In this document: positions 1 through 8,946 of the stretch, piece by piece | Position numbering within the stretch: position 1 is the first letter of the stretch | Layout: each line of letters opens with the position of its first letter | Origin: Chryseobacterium sp. Tr-659 | GTDB taxonomy: Bacteria; Bacteroidota; Bacteroidia; Flavobacteriales; Weeksellaceae | DNA: 64,000 nucleotides | Direction of reading: 5' to 3' | Assembly (NCBI RefSeq): GCF_011752975.1 | Contig: NZ_VWWP01000001.1 | Location: 893,176 to 957,175, forward strand | Position numbers and translations under genes: made by a program | Notes under the pieces: generated by a model | Seen by the model: only the letters and a program-made list of their open reading frames with translations | What the model was told of the DNA's origin: nothing | Database searches by the model: none

Positions 1-959
1 AAATAAGAAATATCTTCTCCTTTTTTGTAATCAAGCTGTCCGGAAACAAACCAGTGATTTTCACTTCCATATCCAACCCCTAAGGATGCCTGCAGCGGAA
101 GAAGGTTTTTAGATTTTGTATCTTTTTGTTCTATAATGGTTTCTGATCCTACAACTTTAGTGGTTTCCTGAACATCAGAATATCTGTATGTACTGTTGGT
201 ATACTGCGTTGTCATGTTGCTGGTATTACCAAAAGTAGCCGTTGCACCTATTGTAAACTTCTTATCCGTACGTGTATTTAAAGTTTGATAACTTGTACCT
301 AGGGTAAAGTTGAAGTTTCTGATTCTGTTTTTTGTTTCATAACCATTAACGTACTCTCCGGTATATGTACCAAGATCTCTGTTATAAGCACGGAATTCAT
401 TCAGGTCATTTAAATCTCCAAAATAAAGATTGGCTTTTGCACCTACTGAAAACTCCTGATTGATCTTATAAGAAACAGCAAGTTGAGCAATGTTCAGAGT
501 ACCGCTTCCTTTAAAGTTATTTTTGTAAAGAGGAGTTTTGTCTGCGTCAAGTTGTTCATTCACAATATCATAACTTTTAGAGCTGTATGGCTGATAGGAT
601 ATCCCCATTTTTACTTTTGGAGATAAAGGAAATGCCAGTGCAATATTGGAAAGGTACGTAGAATGCTTTGTAGATTTCATATCGTTATAGTTCGATTTGA
701 AATAATTGTTTTCGTTGGTAGCTTCCAGCCTGATGCTTGTAAGCTCGAAATTGGCATTGTTTGCCGGGTTGGCAAAATTAAAACTACTGGTGAAATCACT
801 TATAAAAGCAGTTGATATACCTCCCATGGAAGCCGTTTCGATCGTATTATCATATTTCACATCTCCAATTCCATAAGCTGCATAAGGAGAGTTGCTTAGA
901 CTCTGTGCATTCAGAAAATATCCAGCTGATATGAATGATACTACAAAGATTTTTTTCAT
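1..959 (-). CDS. Outer-membrane beta-barrel protein, 3' end outside window
   Basis: The reverse strand is open from an ATG at 957-959 to the left edge, so about 319 codons are seen and the C-terminus is missing. The protein begins with a signal peptide (MKKIFVVSFISAGYFLNAQ), then the segment SNSPYAAYGIGDVKYDNTIE and alternating polar/hydrophobic strands rich in Tyr, Asn and Ser, such as KVKMGISYQPYSSKSYDI and FSVGAKANLYFGDLNDLNEF. This pattern is that of FadL/OMPP1-like outer-membrane barrels of Bacteroidota, which usually have 400-500 residues. The start sits right after the signal-peptide-type ATG with no alternative upstream. Substrate is unknown; it could also be a structural barrel with no transport role. 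Confidence 0.75.
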   Translation of the reverse strand, partial: MKKIFVVSFISAGYFLNAQSLSNSPYAAYGIGDVKYDNTIETASMGGISTAFISDFTSSFNFANPANNANFELTSIRLEATNENNYFKSNYNDMKSTKHSTYLSNIALAFPLSPKVKMGISYQPYSSKSYDIVNEQLDADKTPLYKNNFKGSGTLNIAQLAVSYKINQEFSVGAKANLYFGDLNDLNEFRAYNRDLGTYTGEYVNGYETKNRIRNFNFTLGTSYQTLNTRTDKKFTIGATATFGNTSNMTTQYTNSTYRYSDVQETTKVVGSETIIEQKDTKSKNLLPLQASLGVGYGSENHWFVSGQLDYKKGEDISY

Positions 960-1080
960 TCTTTATTTTTAAAACAATGCGCAAATATCTTAAATATTAA
1001 TGAATTGTAAAAATTATATGTGGTTAAAGTTTGTTAAGGGCTTATATAATGGGAAATTTTGAATCTTTACAGATTATTTA

Positions 1081-1200
1081 TTGTGAATTGCCATTCAGGG
1101 TGAATGGTGAATCGTTAATCCGCTTTGCTTGTGAATTTATTTTGAGTACGGCTATTATTCACTATTCACTTTGCAGCGCAAAAATTGGCGATTGACCCTT
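1081..1200. repeat. Intergenic palindromic repeat, copy A of a dispersed family
   Basis: This stretch between the divergent genes holds an inverted copy (around 1085-1137, with TTCACAAGCAAAGCGGATTA on the reverse strand) followed by a direct copy (1163-1196, TATTCACTTTGCAGCGCAAA then AATTGGCGATTGAC). Related direct copies occur at 6951-6995 and 36337-36376. The two arms in this copy could fold into a hairpin. No coding capacity is seen. Confidence 0.6.
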
Positions 1201-1222
1201 CCCAGATTTCCTCCTGATTTCT

Positions 1223-1230
1223 TATCTTTG
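1223..1230 (+). promoter_or_regulatory. TATCTTTG -7 box just before holB
   Basis: TATCTTTG fits the Bacteroidota -7 consensus TAnnTTTG. It ends only four bases before the holB ATG at 1235, so transcription from it would begin at or inside the start codon. No TTG -33 element is found at the usual 17-23 bp spacing, so it may be fortuitous. Confidence 0.35.
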
Positions 1231-1234
1231 AAAC

Positions 1235-2353
1235 ATGAATTGGGAGAATATCGCCGGACAAACGAATCTGAAAAAACTTCTTAGAGAAAGCATTGCCGAA
1301 AACAGAGTGAGCCATGCCCAACTTTTTGTAGGAAAAGAGGGATACGGAACGCTGCCTATGGTATTAGCCTACGCAAGAGAAATTTTAAGCCTGGAAAATG
1401 AACATGCTGCTGCAAAGGTAGAACACCTTAATCACCTGGATCTGCATTTCAGTTTTCCTGTTTTTACAGATAATAAAAATTCTTTAAGCAAAAATAAGTT
1501 TGATGATTTCAGGGAAATGATTCTGGCTTCACCTTATTCAAGCTACGATGACTGGACTGCTTTTTTAGAATCAGAAAATAAACAGCTTTTCATTTCTGCG
1601 GATGAAATTGATGATCAGAACCAAAAATTCTCATTAAAAAGTTATGAAGGAGGAACCAAAATCCTCATTGTATGGAGAGCTGATAAAATGAATGTGGCAG
1701 CTTCCAATAAATTCCTGAAGTTTTTGGAAGAACCTCCTGCAAAGACGATTATTCTTTTAACAGCAGAAAGTACAAACGATATCCTTCCCACAATCCTTTC
1801 CAGAACACAGATTGTGGAAATCCCGAGAATTAATGATGAGGATATTGAAAATCATCTTAAAAAGAATTTCTCTGTCTCAGAAGAGAAAGTGAGGGAAATT
1901 GTGCATGAAGCACAAGGAAATCTTAATGAGGCTGTTAAGCTCTTGAATTCGGGAGAGAAGTCCAATGAATTTGAAAAGCTTTTCGTGCAGTGGGTACGCG
2001 ATGCATTTATGGTAAAAAAGAAACCTGAATATTTAAGAAGTATTATTTTGTGGGCAAGGGAAATTGCCGGATGGAACAGAGAAAAGCAGAAAAACTTCTT
2101 AAATTACTGTTCTGAAATTTTCAGATTGGCATTACTTCAGAATTACCAGTCTGAAAATCTGGTTTATAAAAAGATTAATGCGAACGGCTTCAACTGGGCG
2201 GGGTTTTCAAAATTCATCAGCGGAGCTAATATTGAAAGTATTTTAGAAGAAATTAATACGGCAGACCTGCACCTTACCCGAAATGGAAATCCTAAGATTG
2301 TATGGACCGATCTGGGGATAAAATTATCAAGATATATTCATAAAAGCGTATAA
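1235..2353 (+). CDS. holB: DNA polymerase III delta' subunit (clamp loader)
   Basis: The 372-residue protein is the delta' subunit of the clamp-loader complex that places the sliding clamp on DNA during replication. It opens with WENIAGQTNLKKLL and SHAQLF, the usual start of this family, and contains KFLEEPPAKTIILLTAES and ILSRTQIVEIP, the conserved LEEPP and SRT/SRC (sensor-like) segments. The P-loop is degenerate: in GKEGYGTL (33-40) the lysine of GxxGxGKT is replaced by Thr39, so ATP binding is unlikely, as in many delta' subunits. The C-terminal helical collar follows. The gene stands alone, divergent from the barrel gene, and ends in an intrinsic terminator. Confidence 0.88.
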   Translation: MNWENIAGQTNLKKLLRESIAENRVSHAQLFVGKEGYGTLPMVLAYAREILSLENEHAAAKVEHLNHLDLHFSFPVFTDNKNSLSKNKFDDFREMILASPYSSYDDWTAFLESENKQLFISADEIDDQNQKFSLKSYEGGTKILIVWRADKMNVAASNKFLKFLEEPPAKTIILLTAESTNDILPTILSRTQIVEIPRINDEDIENHLKKNFSVSEEKVREIVHEAQGNLNEAVKLLNSGEKSNEFEKLFVQWVRDAFMVKKKPEYLRSIILWAREIAGWNREKQKNFLNYCSEIFRLALLQNYQSENLVYKKINANGFNWAGFSKFISGANIESILEEINTADLHLTRNGNPKIVWTDLGIKLSRYIHKSV

Positions 2354-2361
2354 AATAAAAG

Positions 2362-2390
2362 ACTCCGGTTATAGTACCGGAGTTTTGCTT
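2362..2390 (+). terminator. Intrinsic terminator of holB
   Basis: ACTCCGGT (2362-2369) pairs with ACCGGAGT (2376-2383) over a six-base loop and is followed by TTTGCTT. The A-rich left side could also let it act on the opposite strand. Confidence 0.75.
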
Positions 2391-2403
2391 TATAATAAGT
2401 AAA

Positions 2404-2499
2404 GCTTAAGCTTCTTTTACTTTTACAGTCGGGTTGTTTGAGTTGTAAATCACAGTCTTTATGATGAGCGTCAGCGCATGCTCTGATTTTCTTGCTCAC
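2404..2499 (-). pseudogene. Possible 3' remnant of an unrecognised gene
   Basis: On the reverse strand between the TPR-like gene and the holB terminator a short open frame ends with LTLIIKTVIYNSNNPTVKVK followed by EA and a stop near 2410. It has no good start codon; the reading frame is closed upstream by a stop next to the end of the neighbouring gene. The composition looks like real coding sequence (a C-terminal tail), so it may be the end of a lost gene. Weakly supported. Confidence 0.2.
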
Positions 2500-3573
2500 C
2501 TATAAGCTTTTTAATGAAGTTTGAAATTCCTCAAGCTCTTTTTCCATAAAATCCGGTGCATTGAGCTGTCTTTGCATAGATCTAATATTACCAATGGTGC
2601 TTTCGAGGGCCATTTTGAACCATGGGAACTCCTGGCTTAAGGAAGTAAGTTTTGCTAAGGCTCTCAGAGCATTATCAGTTTGTGACAATTGTACTGCGTG
2701 TTCGTACCTGAAGACAGGGCAGTAGTAGTATTCTTCTGCCAGATAATCCCATGTATCATTGTCTGCCTCAGTATTCATCAGATACAGCATGGCAAAAATA
2801 GAGGAATCGGTGTAGCCTTCAGAGAACCTGAAACAATCGAACACAGACTCTGTATCATTCCGTTGTATCTTCTTTTCAAATACATCATGAAACAGCTGAT
2901 GAGAAAGTTCCTTGTCTGAATGATTTCCCACGATATGAAGAACTGTAGCATACTCTACTTTTACGGAATCATCTTCAGGGTGATTTTGATAAGCGGTCTC
3001 AATGTATTCCCTGGCGGTGGCATTATCCAGTAAAACCCGGTGAAGTTTTGAAATTGAAACAAGTTCTTCTTTGGTGAAGTGCCTTTTGTCTGACATTTTT
3101 TCCTCAAAATAATGAAGAGCTTTTTTAGCATAACGATCCTTTACAAATCTTTCAATTACTTGCCAGTGTTCAAGTTTTTCAAATTGAGATTGATCCCAGA
3201 AACCATATAATAATGAAATACGGTCCCATTTTGAATGAATGCCTGACCATTCCATGAAAAGATCCTCATAAGCCTGATGAGCAGAAAGGATATTACCCTT
3301 GCCGTCCTTGATTTCAATGTTGATTTCAATACCCGGATCAGAATGAAATCTTTTAAAGGCTTCAATAAATTCAAGATCGAAGCGATTTCCGGCTTCACTT
3401 ATTTCAGCAACTTTCTCTTTTGATGCGGTGTTTGTTTCTTCAGCCAATGTGGATGGTGTATCTTCAGGTAATGCTCCAGCTATTACTTCATCCGGAGAAT
3501 CAGGTTTGAAATATATTTCATCTGTCTGATTTTTCTTCTTCTTTTTCTTAAAAAGGAAATCAAAAAAGCCCAT
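2500..3573 (-). CDS. Unknown soluble helical (TPR-like) protein
   Basis: I do not recognise this 357-residue protein as a named family. It begins MGFFDFLFKKKKKKNQTDE, a hydrophobic tip followed by six lysines that could touch the membrane, then a low-complexity acidic/Thr region to about residue 60. The rest is almost all helical, with helix pairs such as AREYIETAYQNHPEDDSVKV and RALAKLTSLSQEFPWFKMAL that resemble tetratricopeptide-like repeats. There is no export signal and no enzyme motif. It is a single gene convergent with holB. A scaffold or adaptor role would be a guess. Confidence 0.6.
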   Translation of the reverse strand: MGFFDFLFKKKKKKNQTDEIYFKPDSPDEVIAGALPEDTPSTLAEETNTASKEKVAEISEAGNRFDLEFIEAFKRFHSDPGIEINIEIKDGKGNILSAHQAYEDLFMEWSGIHSKWDRISLLYGFWDQSQFEKLEHWQVIERFVKDRYAKKALHYFEEKMSDKRHFTKEELVSISKLHRVLLDNATAREYIETAYQNHPEDDSVKVEYATVLHIVGNHSDKELSHQLFHDVFEKKIQRNDTESVFDCFRFSEGYTDSSIFAMLYLMNTEADNDTWDYLAEEYYYCPVFRYEHAVQLSQTDNALRALAKLTSLSQEFPWFKMALESTIGNIRSMQRQLNAPDFMEKELEEFQTSLKSL

Positions 3574-3759
3574 AAAATTCGTTTTTTTGTAAATATAGTA
3601 TCTTTTTAAACTTTTACTGGATTTTCGGATAAATCTTACATATAAACAGTTCTTTTATTAAGGTAGGGGCGCCTGAAGCCGGAAGAGCCAGGTTATTGTT
3701 TTGCTTGTTTATAGAGTCCATCTTTTAATAATAATACATTAAATCTATATTAAAAAATC

Positions 3760-3775
3760 AATCAATCGTTTGATT
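3760..3775. promoter_or_regulatory. Palindromic operator in front of the efflux operon
   Basis: AATCAA-TCGT-TTGATT is a perfect 6-bp inverted repeat with a 4-bp centre, extended imperfectly by AATC on the left and GATT on the right. It overlaps the likely -33 element of the tetR promoter. TetR repressors normally bind such a palindrome beside their own gene, so this is the likely autoregulatory site (inference). Confidence 0.6.
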
Positions 3776-3799
3776 TGATTAAAAACTTATGTAAATTTG
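3769..3799 (+). promoter_or_regulatory. Promoter of the tetR-efflux operon
   Basis: TTTG (3769-3772), a 19-bp spacer and TAAATTTG (3792-3799) match the Bacteroidota sigma-ABfr consensus TTG-N17-23-TAnnTTTG. The start codon lies 23 bases further on. Confidence 0.7.
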
Positions 3800-3822
3800 C
3801 GCCCTGAAAAAAGAACACTAAC

Positions 3823-4449
3823 ATGATTTCAAAAGAAGAAAATATACTGTTTGCAGCCGAAAAGCTCTTTGCAGAGAAGGGGTTCGAAGGAACTTCTACC
3901 CGGGAGATCGCCAAGGCAGCTAATGTAAACATCTCTATGATCTCGTATTATTTTGGTTCCAAAGAAAAACTTTATGAGAAGCTGGTTGAGTACAGGATGA
4001 ATGAAGGCCAGTTTTTTTCAAAAGATCTTTTGGGAAGAACAGATATCAATGAATGGGAGAAGATTGAAAAGGTAATTGATCAGTTTTCAAACAAAATTCA
4101 GAATCAAAAATGTTTTTACAGGATCATGCAGAGAGAGCAGCTTCATACTAAAAACCCTCAGATTGTAGAGTTTTTAAAGCAGACAAAAATGGGATTCCTT
4201 TCCATGTATTCACAAATATTGGAAAGTGGTCTTAAGAATGGAATTTTCACCAAAAACCCACCTATCTATCTGCTTCATTCAACAGTAAGCGGAACTTTAT
4301 TTTATGCATTCAATGCAAAAGAAATGTATAAAGAATTCCTTAATGATACGGAAGATGAGAGTGTTTTTGATGCAACATATTATACAGAACTTAATAAACA
4401 TATAAAATATTTACTAAAAGACCTTTTAGGTTATGAAGAGAATAAATAA
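3823..4449 (+). CDS. TetR/AcrR family repressor of the efflux operon
   Basis: The 208-residue protein has an N-terminal helix-turn-helix of the TetR type: TSTREIAKAANVNISMISYY (about 25-44) followed by FGSKEKLYEKLV. The C-terminal helical part would bind a small-molecule inducer and form the dimer. It is the first gene of an operon with tolC-, hlyD- and MFS-type genes, overlapping the next gene by 17 bases, so it is probably the local repressor released by the exported compound (inference from family and position). A palindrome in its promoter is a likely operator. The inducer is unknown. Confidence 0.88.
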   Translation: MISKEENILFAAEKLFAEKGFEGTSTREIAKAANVNISMISYYFGSKEKLYEKLVEYRMNEGQFFSKDLLGRTDINEWEKIEKVIDQFSNKIQNQKCFYRIMQREQLHTKNPQIVEFLKQTKMGFLSMYSQILESGLKNGIFTKNPPIYLLHSTVSGTLFYAFNAKEMYKEFLNDTEDESVFDATYYTELNKHIKYLLKDLLGYEENK

Positions 4450-5749
4450 CTCAGTGATTGCATTATCACTATTCGTAGGAATAGCAAATGCAAATGCTCA
4501 GGAGAAAAAAACACTTTCTCTTGACGAAGCTGTGCAGCTGGGAATCCAGAACAGCAAGAATCTCAAGATCGATGCAGCCAAGATCGAAGAGGCTACAGCT
4601 GATCTTTTGGAAGCTAAAAACAGACAGTTACCGGAACTGAAGGTCTCAGGTAGCTATATGTATCTTCCTATAAAACCGAATGTTGATATAAAACTTCCGG
4701 GAGTGTCAGGCGGAGCAGGAGGCCCTGAAGTACACCAGGTACTTTACGGTTCAGCCAATCTTAGTGTTCCTATCTACAGCGGAGGAAGAATCAAGTACGG
4801 AATTCAATCGGCAAAATATTTGGTAGAAGCCTCTAAATTGAGCACTGAAAATGATAAGGTAGCTATTGCCTATAATGTTGCTCAGGCTTATAATAACCTG
4901 TTTAAAGCTAATCAGTCTATCAAGGTGTTTGAAGAAAATCTTGCAGCTTCCCAAAAAAGAGATGAAACATTCCTTAAAATGGAAAACAACGGATTGATCG
5001 CCAGAAATGACAGATTAAAAGCCAATCTTCAAACTTCAAATATTGAACTTCAATTATTGGAAGCTAAGAATAACTACAATATTGCCAATATCAATATGGA
5101 CTTGTTGTTAGGACTTCCTGAAACTACTGAACTTGAGGTGGATCAGAATTATATTGAAGAAGGAACAGAGGTAAAGCCGGTTGATTTCTATGTGAGCGAA
5201 GCTAAAGAAAACCGTAAAGATCTTCAGGCCCTGTCTAAACAAAGACAAGCTGCCGAATTGGGAACTAAGGCGGCAAAAGCGGAAAATCTTCCTTCAATTG
5301 CCTTTACAGGTGGTTATATAGCAGCTGATATTCCGAAGTTTCTTACCGTTTATAATGCCGTAAATGTAGGAATCGGAATTTCCTATAATTTATCCAATAT
5401 CTGGAAAGAAAACTCTTCATTGAGACAATCAAAAGCAAGAGAAAAGCAGCTGGCTGCCACAGATGAGCTGTTAAATGATAATATTAAGCTTGATGTAAAC
5501 AGAGAGTATCAGAATACGGACTATTCTAAAAAGAGAATTATCGTTTTCGAAAAATCTGCAGAACAGGCTAATGAAAACTACAGAATCACAAAAAATAAAT
5601 ATGACAACGGTCTCGCAACCATGACAGAATTGTTGGATGCAGACGCAGCTCAGATCGCAGCTAACGTTGGCGTTATTAATGCAAAGGCAGATGCTGCACT
5701 GGCATACAGAAAACTATTACAGACAACAGGAACTTTAACAATTAAATAA
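4433..5749 (+). CDS. TolC-type outer-membrane efflux channel
   Basis: The 438-residue protein starts with a signal peptide cut after ANANAQ and continues TLSLDEAVQLGIQNSKNLKI, the hallmark opening of the outer-membrane efflux protein family. Two repeated halves of long coiled coils (ending in NDRLKANLQTSNIELQLLEA and TMTELLDADAAQIAANVGVI) form the trimeric channel across outer membrane and periplasm. Its ATG lies inside the last codons of tetR (17-base overlap), which indicates translational coupling. It would complete a tripartite pump with the following HlyD and MFS proteins. Length fits the family. The exported substrate cannot be read from the sequence. Confidence 0.9.
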   Translation: MKRINNSVIALSLFVGIANANAQEKKTLSLDEAVQLGIQNSKNLKIDAAKIEEATADLLEAKNRQLPELKVSGSYMYLPIKPNVDIKLPGVSGGAGGPEVHQVLYGSANLSVPIYSGGRIKYGIQSAKYLVEASKLSTENDKVAIAYNVAQAYNNLFKANQSIKVFEENLAASQKRDETFLKMENNGLIARNDRLKANLQTSNIELQLLEAKNNYNIANINMDLLLGLPETTELEVDQNYIEEGTEVKPVDFYVSEAKENRKDLQALSKQRQAAELGTKAAKAENLPSIAFTGGYIAADIPKFLTVYNAVNVGIGISYNLSNIWKENSSLRQSKAREKQLAATDELLNDNIKLDVNREYQNTDYSKKRIIVFEKSAEQANENYRITKNKYDNGLATMTELLDADAAQIAANVGVINAKADAALAYRKLLQTTGTLTIK

Positions 5750-5765
5750 TCAGATCGAAACCAAA

Positions 5766-6869
5766 ATGGAAAATAATAATACACAGGCAGCTGAACCTAA
5801 AAAGAAAAAAAGTTTAGTTTTTCCTATCATTTTAGCAGCAGTAGTAATCGGAGGAGGAATCTACGGTTACAGAGCCTATAGTTACGGACAGTATCACGAA
5901 GAAACTGACGATGCTCAGATTGCTTCGAATATGTCTCCAGTAATTTCTAAGATCTCCGGATACGTAGCAGAAGTAAAAGTAAAAGATAACCAGTTCGTGA
6001 AGAAAGGAGATACTTTGGTGATTTTAGATAACAGAGATCAGAAAATGGCCCTTGAGCAATCACAGGCTGCGTTATCTACAGCCAAAAGTAATATTTCGAA
6101 TGCAGAAGCTACTACAACAGCTACTTCAAAAAATATCGGGTCTTCAGAAGCAGCAGTAGTAACAGCAAATGCTCAGATAGAAGCAGCAAAAGTAAATGTT
6201 TGGAAAACTTCTCAGGATTTGAAAAGATATGCGAATCTTGTTAAAGATCACTCTATTACAGAGCAGCAATATGAGCAGGCTTTGGCTGCAAAACAATCTG
6301 CAGACAGACAGTTACAGGTCTTAATTGATCAAAGAAACCAAATTGCTCAGCAAACGCATATTGCTTCCTCTCAGACGGCTGCAAGCTCACAACAAATCAG
6401 TGTTGCAGGATCTGTGGCTAAGCAGAGAGAAGTAGACGTTGAAAATGCCAGATTAAATTTATCATACACGGTAATTCTTGCTCCTGAAGACGGGTATGTA
6501 GGAAAAGTACCTACACAGGCAGGTCAGTATCTGCAGGCGGGAGCACAATTATTCGCTTTGGTTAAAAATGACCAGAAATGGGTAGTGGCTAACTTTAAAG
6601 AAACGCAGGTAGATAAAATGGTAGAAGGTCAGAAAGTAAAAATTGAGATTGATGCTTTTCCTGATAAGGAATTTGAAGGGGTGGTAAGCTCTTTCTCTCC
6701 GGCTACAGGTGCAACCTTTTCTATTCTTCCTCCGGATAATGCAAGTGGTAACTTCGTAAAAGTAGTTCAGAGACTTCCTGTGAAAATCGATTTTGTAAAT
6801 CTTGACAAGAATATTGCAAAAAGATTGAGAACAGGAATGAACGTTAAGGCAGAGGTTTCGTTGAAATAA
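5766..6869 (+). CDS. HlyD/EmrA-family periplasmic adaptor
   Basis: The 367-residue protein has one N-terminal membrane segment (about 17-36), then YHEETDDAQIASNMSPVISK, the EmrA signature, and a biotinyl-lipoyl half-motif (KVKDNQFVKKGDTLVILDNR). A long Ala/Gln-rich coiled-coil hairpin (about 95-220) follows, then the second lipoyl half (VILAPEDGYVGKVPTQAGQY) and a beta-barrel domain. Such adaptors link an inner-membrane pump to a TolC channel. The gene follows tolC after 16 bases and precedes the MFS gene, matching EmrAB-TolC-type systems for hydrophobic drugs or weak acids. Confidence 0.9.
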   Translation: MENNNTQAAEPKKKKSLVFPIILAAVVIGGGIYGYRAYSYGQYHEETDDAQIASNMSPVISKISGYVAEVKVKDNQFVKKGDTLVILDNRDQKMALEQSQAALSTAKSNISNAEATTTATSKNIGSSEAAVVTANAQIEAAKVNVWKTSQDLKRYANLVKDHSITEQQYEQALAAKQSADRQLQVLIDQRNQIAQQTHIASSQTAASSQQISVAGSVAKQREVDVENARLNLSYTVILAPEDGYVGKVPTQAGQYLQAGAQLFALVKNDQKWVVANFKETQVDKMVEGQKVKIEIDAFPDKEFEGVVSSFSPATGATFSILPPDNASGNFVKVVQRLPVKIDFVNLDKNIAKRLRTGMNVKAEVSLK

Positions 6870-6950
6870 CACTTAAAATTGTTAAAAGTCAATTAACTTC
6901 GTTTTTAATAGTGGATCAGTCTTACTTTCAATTTAAAATGAACAGTTTAA

Positions 6951-6995
6951 AATTCATTATTCACTTGCGAAGCAAAATTCACCATTGATTTTTTA
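6951..6995. repeat. Dispersed short repeat, copy B
   Basis: ATTCATTATTCACTTGCGAA then GCAAAATTCACCATTGA lies between the adaptor and MFS genes. It is closely related to copies at 1163-1196 and 36337-36376, always in intergenic DNA and on the same strand as the following gene. Confidence 0.6.
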
Positions 6996-7009
6996 CATCG
7001 AAAAAAAAT

Positions 7010-8587
7010 ATGCAAGATTCATTAGTAGAATATGGAGCGCGGAGAGTAATCATTACGATTACAGCTATCCTTTGTGCCCTTCTTGAGATTGTAGACTCCA
7101 CGATTGTTAATGTTGCCTTGAATGAGATGAAGGGGAATCTTGGAGCTACACTTTCAGAAGTGGGCTGGGTAATTACAGCATATGCGATCGGGAACGTTAT
7201 TATTGTTCCGATGACCAGCTGGCTGTCACAGCAATTTGGACGTAGAAATTATTTTGCGGCTTCCATCATTATATTTACCGTATTTTCATTTTTATGTGGA
7301 AATGCGACCAATATCTGGGAACTCGTTTTCTTCAGATTGATGCAGGGAATCGGTGGGGGAGCTTTATTGGTGACCTCGCAGACGATCATTACGGAATCTT
7401 ATCCAATTGAAAAAAGAAGTATGGCCCAGGCTATTTATGGTCTTGGGGTAATTATTGGTCCAACTTTAGGGCCGCCTCTTGGAGGATATATCGTTGATAA
7501 TTTCAGCTGGCCGTATATTTTTTATATTAATATCCCGATCGGGATTGCTGCCACGTTGATGACACTTCAGTTTGTAAGAAGCCCTAAATATGCAGAGAAA
7601 CGTAAAGTTTCGGATGTTGACTGGATTGGAATTGCGTTGCTGGCCATAACAGTAGGTTCATTACAGTTCATTCTGGAAAGAGGACATGAAGAAGACTGGT
7701 TTGCCAGCGGAATGATTGTAGCATTTACAGTAGCAGCAGTGCTAGGATTTATATTATTCCTCTGGAGGGAGCTTACCTTTAAATATCCGATCGTTGAGCT
7801 CAGGGTACTTAAAAATAGTAATCTGAGGATCGGAACCATGATGTCATTCGTACTAGGATTTGGGCTTTATGGTTCAACATTCATCGTTCCGCTTTATACT
7901 CAGAGTATTTTAGGTTGGACAGCACTTCAGTCAGGAGCTTTGATGATTCCGGCTGCTTTAACGACCGCATTCATGATGCCTATCATCGGTAGATTGCTGG
8001 CAAAAGGTGCAAAACAGCAGATTTTGGTTTCCCTGGGATTATTCATCTTCTTTGTTTATAGCTTCTGGGGGTATAAAATTCTGACACCGGATACAAGTAA
8101 AGACGCATTTTTCTGGATGCTTATTGTAAGAGGAGCCGGTCTTGGATTATTGTTTATCCCGATCACGTCCCTTTCATTAAGTACATTGCAAGGACAGGAG
8201 ATTGGTCAGGGAGCAGCATTTACCGGAATGATGAGACAGTTGGGCGGATCTTTTGGGATTGCCGCAATCACTACCTTTATCGCCAATGCCGGGCAGAAAT
8301 ACAGGAACAACTTAATCTCCCATCTTGACGAAAATAGTTTTGATGTCCAGCAAAGACTAAGTACACTTAAAGCAAGCTTTGTAGCAAAGGGAATGACACC
8401 TGATGCCGCAATGAATGCCGCGTATAAAATGCTGGATCTCTCAGTAACCAAGCAAGCAACGGTATTATCCTATATGGATGTATTTCTTTACCTCGGGATA
8501 ATATTTTTAATATGTATTCCGTTCATCTTATTTATAAAAGAGAGAAAGAGTAAAGAAAAAATAGATTTGAGTGAAGCCATGCACTAA
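7010..8587 (+). CDS. DHA2-family MFS drug/H+ antiporter (EmrB type)
   Basis: The 525-residue protein has about 14 hydrophobic segments, the DHA2 layout. LEIVDSTIVNVALNEM is the DHA2 motif D1 in helix 1, SWLSQQFGRR is motif A in the loop after helix 2, and GLGVIIGPTLGPPLGGYI is the helix-5 motif C of antiporters. It would pump a compound from the inner membrane through the HlyD adaptor and TolC channel encoded just upstream. The 140-bp gap to the adaptor gene carries a dispersed repeat. It is the last gene of the operon and is followed by a terminator. Substrate range is unknown. Confidence 0.9.
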   Translation: MQDSLVEYGARRVIITITAILCALLEIVDSTIVNVALNEMKGNLGATLSEVGWVITAYAIGNVIIVPMTSWLSQQFGRRNYFAASIIIFTVFSFLCGNATNIWELVFFRLMQGIGGGALLVTSQTIITESYPIEKRSMAQAIYGLGVIIGPTLGPPLGGYIVDNFSWPYIFYINIPIGIAATLMTLQFVRSPKYAEKRKVSDVDWIGIALLAITVGSLQFILERGHEEDWFASGMIVAFTVAAVLGFILFLWRELTFKYPIVELRVLKNSNLRIGTMMSFVLGFGLYGSTFIVPLYTQSILGWTALQSGALMIPAALTTAFMMPIIGRLLAKGAKQQILVSLGLFIFFVYSFWGYKILTPDTSKDAFFWMLIVRGAGLGLLFIPITSLSLSTLQGQEIGQGAAFTGMMRQLGGSFGIAAITTFIANAGQKYRNNLISHLDENSFDVQQRLSTLKASFVAKGMTPDAAMNAAYKMLDLSVTKQATVLSYMDVFLYLGIIFLICIPFILFIKERKSKEKIDLSEAMH

Positions 8588-8596
8588 ATTTAAATT

Positions 8597-8628
8597 AAAA
8601 ACCTTCGGAATTTTTCGAAGGTTTTTTG
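8597..8628 (+). terminator. Intrinsic terminator of the efflux operon
   Basis: AACCTTCG (8600-8607) pairs with CGAAGGTT (8616-8623) and is followed by TTTTT. Confidence 0.8.
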
Positions 8629-8696
8629 TTTAAAGATCATAAGGAATTGACGGATATTTTTCTTTCTCAAAATCCAAAATTCAAATAAAATTAATA

Positions 8697-8876
8697 TCAC
8701 TTATTGGAGAATTTATTAATTTTTTCTAGCTTTACGCTATCAAATGAAAAAGATGAATAGATTCCTTCTCCCTCAAAATACCCCTTCAAAAGGCTCCGGT
8801 TGAGGCATGTCATCAGATTTTTATCTGAAATAAATGTCAACTTTTTGATGTCTTTATCAAAAACAGGAGACCGTAT
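8697..8876 (-). pseudogene. Small ORF or gene remnant in the 8588-8946 gap
   Basis: The 359-bp gap after the efflux terminator holds a 59-codon open stretch on the reverse strand with no upstream ATG. It reads in part VFDKDIKKLTFISDKNLMTC, then KGYFEGEGIYSSFSFDSVKL and ends EKINKFSNK. The composition looks coding. A second reading frame just upstream (ATG near 8927) gives about 29 codons, SLNISIEVGFPENCKYGLL, ending where this frame opens, so one frameshift would join them. I do not recognise the protein. A decayed gene is the most likely explanation; chance is possible. Confidence 0.3.
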
Positions 8877-8946
8877 TTACAATTTTCCGGAAAGCCGACT
8901 TCGATACTAATATTTAAACTAACCATGATCTCAAAATATATTAACT

